Of a DNA stretch of 64,000 bases, positions 23,120 to 64,000 are shown one piece after another; positions within the stretch are counted from its first letter, which is position 1, and each line of letters opens with the position of its first letter. The stretch is taken from positions 15,369,501 through 15,433,500 of the forward strand of contig OX621242.1 of assembly GCA_951640165.1 (NCBI GenBank). The letters are read 5' to 3'. This DNA is from Pseudoips prasinana. Lineage: Eukaryota; Arthropoda; Insecta; Lepidoptera; Nolidae. The notes beneath the pieces are model-generated. The model worked only from the letters and a program-made list of their open reading frames with translations, ran no database searches and was not told the origin of the DNA. Made by a program: the position numbers and the translations under genes.

Positions 23120-23330
23120 GCCAGGGTCTAGGGTTCAAAAAAGTTGGGATCTTTCTGTTATTTTGATTTCTCAGTATCTGCCCGAAGTCTGGGAGTTAAC
23201 GGTATTACATCCCCGCTCCTTGGAGACTCGTAAAACAGTCGCTCCTGTACCTGACCTCTTTCCGGGCGTATCGCTAGTCCGTTCGGATCATGAGAGTGAT
23301 GGAATAGGAAGTGGCCCTTTGTTGGCGCGT
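23120..23330 (+). mobile_element. SINE family D fragment
   Basis: Shares the body of the 19.1-kb SINE: CAGTATCTGCCCGAAGTCTG, GTATTACATCCCCGCTCCTT, TGTACCTGACCTCTTTCCGG and CGGATCATGAGAGTGATGGA. The overlapping ORFs on both strands are by-products of the repeat. Confidence 0.75.
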
Positions 23331-24358
23331 AGTGCAGTGGCATTAGTCGCCTCGCTACTAACTCGGCACCTATGTGTTTCGGCGGCAATTACAATACACT
23401 TAACCTATTTGTGTGAATGCATATAGTTTTCAGTACTTTGTGTCTTTGAATTAAATACATACAACATAGAAAACAAAATATATTAGCTCAAAGTGTATTG
23501 GCTTAATTTGTCGAAAGAACAATGACGTATCAATATAAACATAATGCCTATACTAAAGGTCATAGTCCTTGCGGCTGTAACAAAATATTATTAATAAATT
23601 ATTGAGCGGTATGATAACAATTAGTACGTGTGAGTCTATCGCTGAAATTGTATTGTACTTTATGTTTTGAATTTTCATACAAAATGAACTAGGTAGGTAT
23701 GTACTTGAGTATACATACACACACACACACACACAAAATGTATTGAATAGGCAAATGATATGTTATTTTGAATTGGAACAAGAATTTATTGGGATCATAT
23801 TATTTCAGAAAAAGTATGGGGCGGAAAAAAGCTTCTAATAAAAGAAAAATAGAATTTGGTTTTTGTGAGTACATAAATGGTTAAGGTTTTAGGTTTAAGT
23901 TCAATGATTTGGTTGTTTGCCATTCAGCAAATATAACGTTTTTTGACTGAATTCCTCGCTCAAATAAAAATATAGGAAGCGCTTTATATCGCTTCTGTTT
24001 TTGAATGGCTGAAATATGACTAGGTAGCCAATATTTTTAAGAAGCATAGAATAATAACAGTATTTCAATAGAATACGTTTTGTTACAGTCACTCACTTTT
24101 AGGAGCTGAGCCATCAGTATTCAGTTCATTACACTCTGTCAATATAGAATAATAACTTTGCAAACTCTGCACAATGCCTAAGAAACTTAAGTACCTACTT
24201 ACCTAAAAGTGTTCGTATTTGAAATTATAAATTTTATGCGTCATGATGAACTACGTTTGGGATAACAAACAACCGTAAGCCCGACATAATATTGCAGCAT
24301 AATTATACGGAATTCACGATAGACACTAAAACCTAGGTATCCCAAGCAAAGGACTTAG
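23331..24358. other. Spacer with an (AC)n microsatellite
   Basis: Apart from the (AC)n tract at about 23715-23735, nothing is recognised. Confidence 0.5.
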
Positions 24359-24499
24359 GTGCAGACGCCAGCACATCTAGCTACCGCAATCTGTCAAATT
24401 TCTTATATAGATTTTCAACTTTATTACGAATGCTTAAGGTTCACTTTCAATTGGCGAAATTTGACAGATTGAGGTAGCTTGATGTGCTGGCGTTTGTAC
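24359..24499. mobile_element. MITE family E, copy 3 (141 bp)
   Basis: Ends GTGCAGACGCCAGCACATC and GATGTGCTGGCGTTTGTAC, with the same inner sequence as copies 1 and 2. It is slightly more diverged at both tips. Confidence 0.85.
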
Positions 24500-25117
24500 T
24501 TTCCTCTATTTTTTTATTAGGTCGAGGAAGGCTCAGTCAAACATACGGATTTAAAATAATCTTAATATACATTTCGGAGCTTTAATATAACAAATAGGGA
24601 TAGAGTAAGGTCACAAAATATTACAGATTTCCCTCCTCTCATATTTTGCCTCATTCATTGGCTCTTAGTATTTTGATTGACACATAGTTCAACTAAGTTA
24701 AAGAAACACGCACTCTCTATTTGATTGTATTTTTATGTTATGAAAACTGTTAAAAAATGTACTTTGACGTTTCGTTTAAGACGTATCATCAAAATCAGCT
24801 GATCGAAAAAACATGCTGGTCTAAGGTGATATTATTTCTTATCATATAAATTACACAAACGGTTAACGGATTCAAGAAATTTATATATAAATTGTATTTG
24901 GTATCAATAGGAACGCACTTAGTAGGTATATTAAAAATATACATATATTATTGCTTATACAGCTGTTTCAGAGATTGTGAAATTAGCCGAAAGCATATTT
25001 ATTTATTTATTTAATCTATCTTACTTTATATTGTCTTATTGGTTGTATTATTTTATATTGAGCCGTTTGCTGGCATATAGCTATTTCGACCATCTGTCCC
25101 TTGACATTCTTATAGTT
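24500..25117. other. AT-rich spacer; nothing recognised
   Basis: No supportable feature. Confidence 0.5.
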
Positions 25118-25525
25118 CACTAGCTGTGCCCCGCGGTTTTATAAATTATAGCCTATGTGTTATTCGGTTATATAAGCTATACTAGCGGCCCGGTACGTGC
25201 TTCGCTACGTATAAGGTATAGTAATAAAAAAATATTATCAAGTTCATTTATTCAAACAAAAAATATTTTAAATTGCTAAAAGATGTTGATTTTACACTTT
25301 TTCAAGACTTTTTGAAAATTTTCTCTAGGTACAAATCTTCCCTGGACTTCCACGAATAATTCAAGACCACAATTAGCCAAGTCGGTAAAGGCGTTGTTGT
25401 GTTATTATAACATTACAACGAAAATTGACACTGATTTTTATATATATATAGATTAGTACAAAGTTTCATCAAAATCCGTCCTGTAGTTTTTGTGTGAAAG
25501 AGTAACAAACTTTCGCCTTGCTTAG
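25118..25525 (+). mobile_element. Family A repeat interrupted by repeat family C
   Basis: The family A head (CTAGCTGTGCCCCGCGGTTT) runs to about 25186. Repeat C then starts ACTAGCGGCCCGGTACGTGC and TTCGCTACGTATAAGG, and continues through GAATAATTCAAGACCACAAT and AAGGCGTTGTTG to about 25456. The family A tail then resumes (CAAAGTTTCATCAAAATCCG, GAGTAACAAACTTTCGCC). Repeat C recurs inverted at 54968-55234. Confidence 0.75.
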
Positions 25526-25634
25526 TCCCATATATACAAGTATAAAACTTTTGAAAAGTAATCTATACATCTTCTAAATAGTTTATAATATAAGTAATGG
25601 AATCAGGCGTCACTTTGCGGAAATCCATAACAAT

Positions 25635-25720
25635 CAAAATACAAAATCAATATGTAGTGTTAATTCCGCTAATTGATGTCAATTAGCGGTATTAACACTA
25701 CATATTGTTTTTGTATTTTG
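25635..25720. repeat. Hairpin, 42-bp arms with 2 mismatches, 2-nt loop
   Basis: Arms 25635-25676 and 25679-25720. Confidence 0.9.
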
Positions 25721-25738
25721 AGTTTGTAATACTTATAT

Positions 25739-25791
25739 CTATAACCCAATTATCACAACATAGAACTCATGTTGTGATAATTGGGTTATAG
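25739..25791. repeat. Perfect hairpin, 23-bp arms, 7-nt loop
   Basis: Arms 25739-25761 and 25769-25791 are exact complements. The right arm contains the stop codon of the antisense ORF 25786-26196. Confidence 0.9.
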
Positions 25792-26196
25792 AGCTTTTCC
25801 TAGTCTTATGTTAGAAAATAAATAGTTCCACTGTCCTCCACAGCAGAAAGATTTGACGAGGCTGAAGCCCCATAAAACGAGAGAATTGCAAATGGTAAAG
25901 CCAGCTGCACAAGCACCGAGGATAAATTTTAAGGGTCCTATAAATTGAGCTGTTATATTTGTTTCCAATAGTAGGTATAGCAAAAGCGCTTGAAAATCTC
26001 GGAAGTTGGTCCTTGTTGCTTCAAGATCTGTATAAGAAACTACTCCAGATATTGGTTGCAAGCTATAATAAACTACCCCCGATATTGTTAGCTCGTTTTG
26101 CCAGAGATCACACTCCGTAAGTAGATGGTGGGTGGTTTGTTCGTATTCGCTCATTGAGATATAATGTAGTAGTACATTATATCTCAATGTATTCAC
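25786..26196 (-). CDS. Unrecognised 136-codon ORF with a hydrophobic C-terminal half
   Basis: The longest ORF in the 11-28 kb spacer. An acceptor-like CTTCTTACAG immediately precedes the first in-frame codon, and an internal Met (MSEYEQTTHHLLTECDLWQN) follows 14 codons later. The first half has a short internal repeat (TISGVVYYS / PISGVVSYT). The second half has hydrophobic stretches, LLLYLLLETNITAQFIG and FILGACAAGFTICNSLVLWG, that could be membrane segments, and ends with a cysteine pair and GKAL. I do not recognise it; a fragment of a multi-pass receptor is possible. Perfect hairpins overlap both ends, so it may be an old exon or chance. Confidence 0.25.
   Translation of the reverse strand: MNTLRYNVLLHYISMSEYEQTTHHLLTECDLWQNELTISGVVYYSLQPISGVVSYTDLEATRTNFRDFQALLLYLLLETNITAQFIGPLKFILGACAAGFTICNSLVLWGFSLVKSFCCGGQWNYLFSNIRLGKAL
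26153..26188. repeat. Perfect hairpin, 16-bp arms, 4-nt loop
   Basis: Arms 26153-26168 and 26173-26188. It overlaps the N-terminal codons of the antisense ORF. Confidence 0.85.
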
Positions 26197-27763
26197 TGTA
26201 AGAAGTCGAGCAAAGACAAATTGGTGACGGTACTAATTTTAACTAACTAATTAACTTTTAAAATGTCCGTGTCCGGTAAGAAATTGTGCACAATGGTCTA
26301 TCATTAGCCAAGTTTTATTTAACCGCTTGTAAACACCTGGAAATAATTGTTTTTAGTAGCGACCCTTGGTTGTGACATTCCATCTACATTTCCATTTATT
26401 TAATATTTCGTCATTCACGTTGGTATAAATAACCCAGAAATTTCAGCACGGTCACTTAATGATAAAAATTAATTTTCTAAGTTTTCGCGCGTAGAATAAT
26501 ACATCTCTGCACTTGTTTGGATTTCAATATTAACCGGAAGTACACCCACCCGTTAATACATAGTCTCTGTAATTACTGTTAATAATTATAAAAAATAATT
26601 ACTGTTTTATACAAAAATATCAATGCCAACCGTTGGCTTTGTAGCAATTTACGGCGACCAGCCCAGATGTTAGCCCTATCAGCCCACACAGGCGAGCCAT
26701 AGTATGTATATACATCCAAGATAGGTTACCACGTAATTGATTCTGAGAGTATTAAAAGAGAGTCTTTACATTGCCGTCGATTGTGTGTTGCCATGTAAGT
26801 GCAAAAGTTTCGCTTTGTAATCTAATAACTAGCGGGTTAAGCTCTATGTGCCAATAAACAGTGGAAATCTCTCCTCATATTGACCGTGTTCTATGACATA
26901 ACCCTATCGAGTAACCATTACGGACTGACCGATTAACTGAAGCAGAGAATGTATACTGTCTGCTATATAGTACTGTAGCAACAAGCGGGTTAAGACAAGC
27001 TTCAGGTAAATCAGCTGAATTCAGCCATTTGGCGTGGCATGTCGCCAAATCGTGTACCAAAAGCACTTACTGTTACCGACTGACTTGTTATTATCCCCCA
27101 GAGGCGATGTCGAACAATACAAAACATTTCCGTTTTACATAAACTCCATTATATTGACCGTGTTTACGGAGAACAAATTACAGTTATAGTATGTCGGTTT
27201 AAATATTAATTCGTAGTGACAAGATATAGACAATTTAGCAACATGACTAGTCAATTGAATTGGTCTTGACAAATTATGAATTAAATTGAAGAGCAGTGTC
27301 CTATATAATAGCTTTAATTAACAATGGTGTCGATGCAATATATTTTCATACAACACTTTTAAAGCAGGATTTACCGTTCTGCTAATGTAAACCCAACGAA
27401 AGGCAAATGCCATTGTTTTGTTATTGTGTCTATAATGTGTGCCGATACTGTATTTTTCTAAATATTTGTTCTTAAATAAGAAAATAATAAAGTACCATGT
27501 TTAAGTTTCGTACATATTTTTGCTACGCATACCTTTGATCTAAACTCCAAACTTTAAACTTAAACGTAAGGCAGGGATTGAACCTCCGCGCTCTACCAAT
27601 CCGGTACCAAAGTTGTTATCCATCAGCTTAGTTTTTAGAAACAAAGCCTATCAGTTGGCTTTATTTCTAAAAACCATCATAAAAATATTTTCGGTCAATA
27701 ATATATATTTTTTTGAAATATAGAAATAGGTAGATAAATCTTCGTCTGTGTGGAAATTATTCT
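26197..27763. other. Spacer; nothing recognised
   Basis: 1.6 kb without a supportable gene. An imperfect inverted repeat at about 27634-27677 (TTTTTAGAAACAAAGCC and its near complement) is the only structure noted. Confidence 0.5.
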
Positions 27764-28186
27764 AATGAGGGCTACCGCGTATCAATTTGCCGCTAGAGGC
27801 GCTAGCATCGCGGCAGGTCTACGAAACGTCAAAATACACTGTTTTTGTTCGGGTTACGCTGTTTATTATAAAAACTGCGATTATAACTAAACATTTTGGT
27901 TTAAAACTAAATAAATTACAAAATGAGTAACAGCTCGATGACTGTAATAAATATTTAAAAAAATATTTAAAATCCTGTTTAAGTGTTTCATAAATAGCAT
28001 GCCGCAGTGTTGTGCGGGGACTGCACAACACTGCGGCATGCTATTTATGAAACACTTTAACAGGATTTTAAATATTTTTCGTAAAAACATTCGTCGCGTC
28101 CACAATAACAATGATTTTGATCAGCTATAGTGGACCTTCCGCGACAGTGGCGCCGACTGGTGAGCACAAAAACGGTAGCCCTCATT
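27764..28186. mobile_element. Non-autonomous DNA transposon, 14-bp TIRs, 423 bp
   Basis: AATGAGGGCTACCG at 27764-27777 and CGGTAGCCCTCATT at 28173-28186 are exact inverted repeats. The sub-terminal regions are GC-rich (CCGCTAGAGGCGCTAGCATC; CGCGACAGTGGCGCC) and the centre is AT-rich. The element holds no transposase. It ends about 270 bases upstream of the draper 5' UTR exon. Confidence 0.65.
27959..28079. repeat. Hairpin, 57-bp arms with 1 mismatch, 7-nt loop
   Basis: Arms 27959-28015 and 28023-28079 around GGGGACT. They lie wholly inside the TIR element 27764-28186, near its centre. Confidence 0.9.
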
Positions 28187-28602
28187 GATTGGTGAGTGAC
28201 AATTGTCACACACCATCAATTAAGAATCATTTTCACCTTAAACCCCTAAAGGAAGATAATTGCCCGTTTGCTATCGTACCCTGACGCGTGCTAGGCTTTG
28301 TTGAATTTTCAACACGCATTTTATTGCATACGGGTCCAGATATTTGTTCTAGCACGTTGAACGCCCGATGACCCATTAACAATGATTCGCCCATTGTGTC
28401 ATTGGAGCGCCGCCTCAATAAATAAATTAACTAGGTTTTTCTTTTATTTTCAGGCAGTATTAAGAAGCAGCACTTCTCAACAGTTGAATAAAAAATCGTT
28501 GCGGGAGTACATTTGAATGGCTATTGTGACGTAACACCACCACAACGGATTTGTTATGGAGACGCGGTGTAATATTGCGTGAACGAAGAGGCGAGTGTCG
28601 AG

Positions 28603-64000
<35,398 letters not shown>

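Noticed and set aside
23158..23426. ORFs on both strands, 76 and 87 codons
   Set aside because: Entirely within SINE family D sequence.
27819..28111. Two antisense ORFs of 70 and 74 codons
   Set aside because: Produced by the two arms of the 57-bp hairpin; the shared peptides are mirror copies.

Overview
This is a nuclear genomic window from an insect, almost certainly a moth or butterfly (Lepidoptera). The evidence is AT-rich intergenic DNA, small exons with GT-AG introns of 0.5 to 8 kb, an insect Draper-type gene, and repeat classes typical of lepidopteran genomes: tRNA-headed SINEs ending in a CCTCC/GGAGGAC motif, RTE LINE tails ending in CATCATCAT, and a repeat bounded by GGGTTCCGTA/TACGGAACCC. 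There are no rRNA genes, convincing tRNA genes, CRISPR arrays or prokaryotic features.

Layout. (1) 1.9-5.4 kb, plus strand: the last two coding exons of a small lysine-rich protein that I do not recognise. (2) 8.6-10.7 kb, minus strand: a complete two-exon, 369-residue coiled-coil/zinc-finger protein best matched to Spindle-F. (3) 10.9-28.4 kb: repeat-filled spacer with one possible non-coding first exon (about 13.1-13.45 kb) and one antisense ORF at 26 kb. (4) 28.6 kb to the right edge, plus strand: the 5' part of draper (MEGF10/11/CED-1 family). Eleven clean exons encode the signal peptide, EMI domain and more than ten EGF-like repeats before the window ends. The transmembrane segment and ITAM/NPxY tail lie outside.

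The draper introns are a mobile-element archive. They hold a jockey/CR1-like LINE with an intact FADD motif but two frameshifts, an RTE LINE that has lost its FADD motif, a full-length mariner with one main disrupted region, a 137-bp GC-rich satellite array, and several MITE and SINE families, some nested in each other.

The most unusual signals are as follows. First, a spliceable 169-codon terminal exon with its own poly(A) signal lies inside a draper intron and is in frame with the upstream EGF exon, so it could be a truncated isoform or a nested gene. Second, more than a dozen long hairpins (arms 13-61 bp, very short loops, near-perfect identity) are scattered through unrelated sequence, and some demonstrably arose by inverted duplication of a SINE. 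Third, a tandem duplication carries a copy of a draper splice acceptor. Fourth, there is a homogenised CpG-rich satellite.

Biologically, Spindle-F (with its kinase Ik2) and Draper are both linked in Drosophila to neuronal pruning and clearance; here they are neighbours in divergent orientation. Their adjacency is observed. Any functional link is inference.
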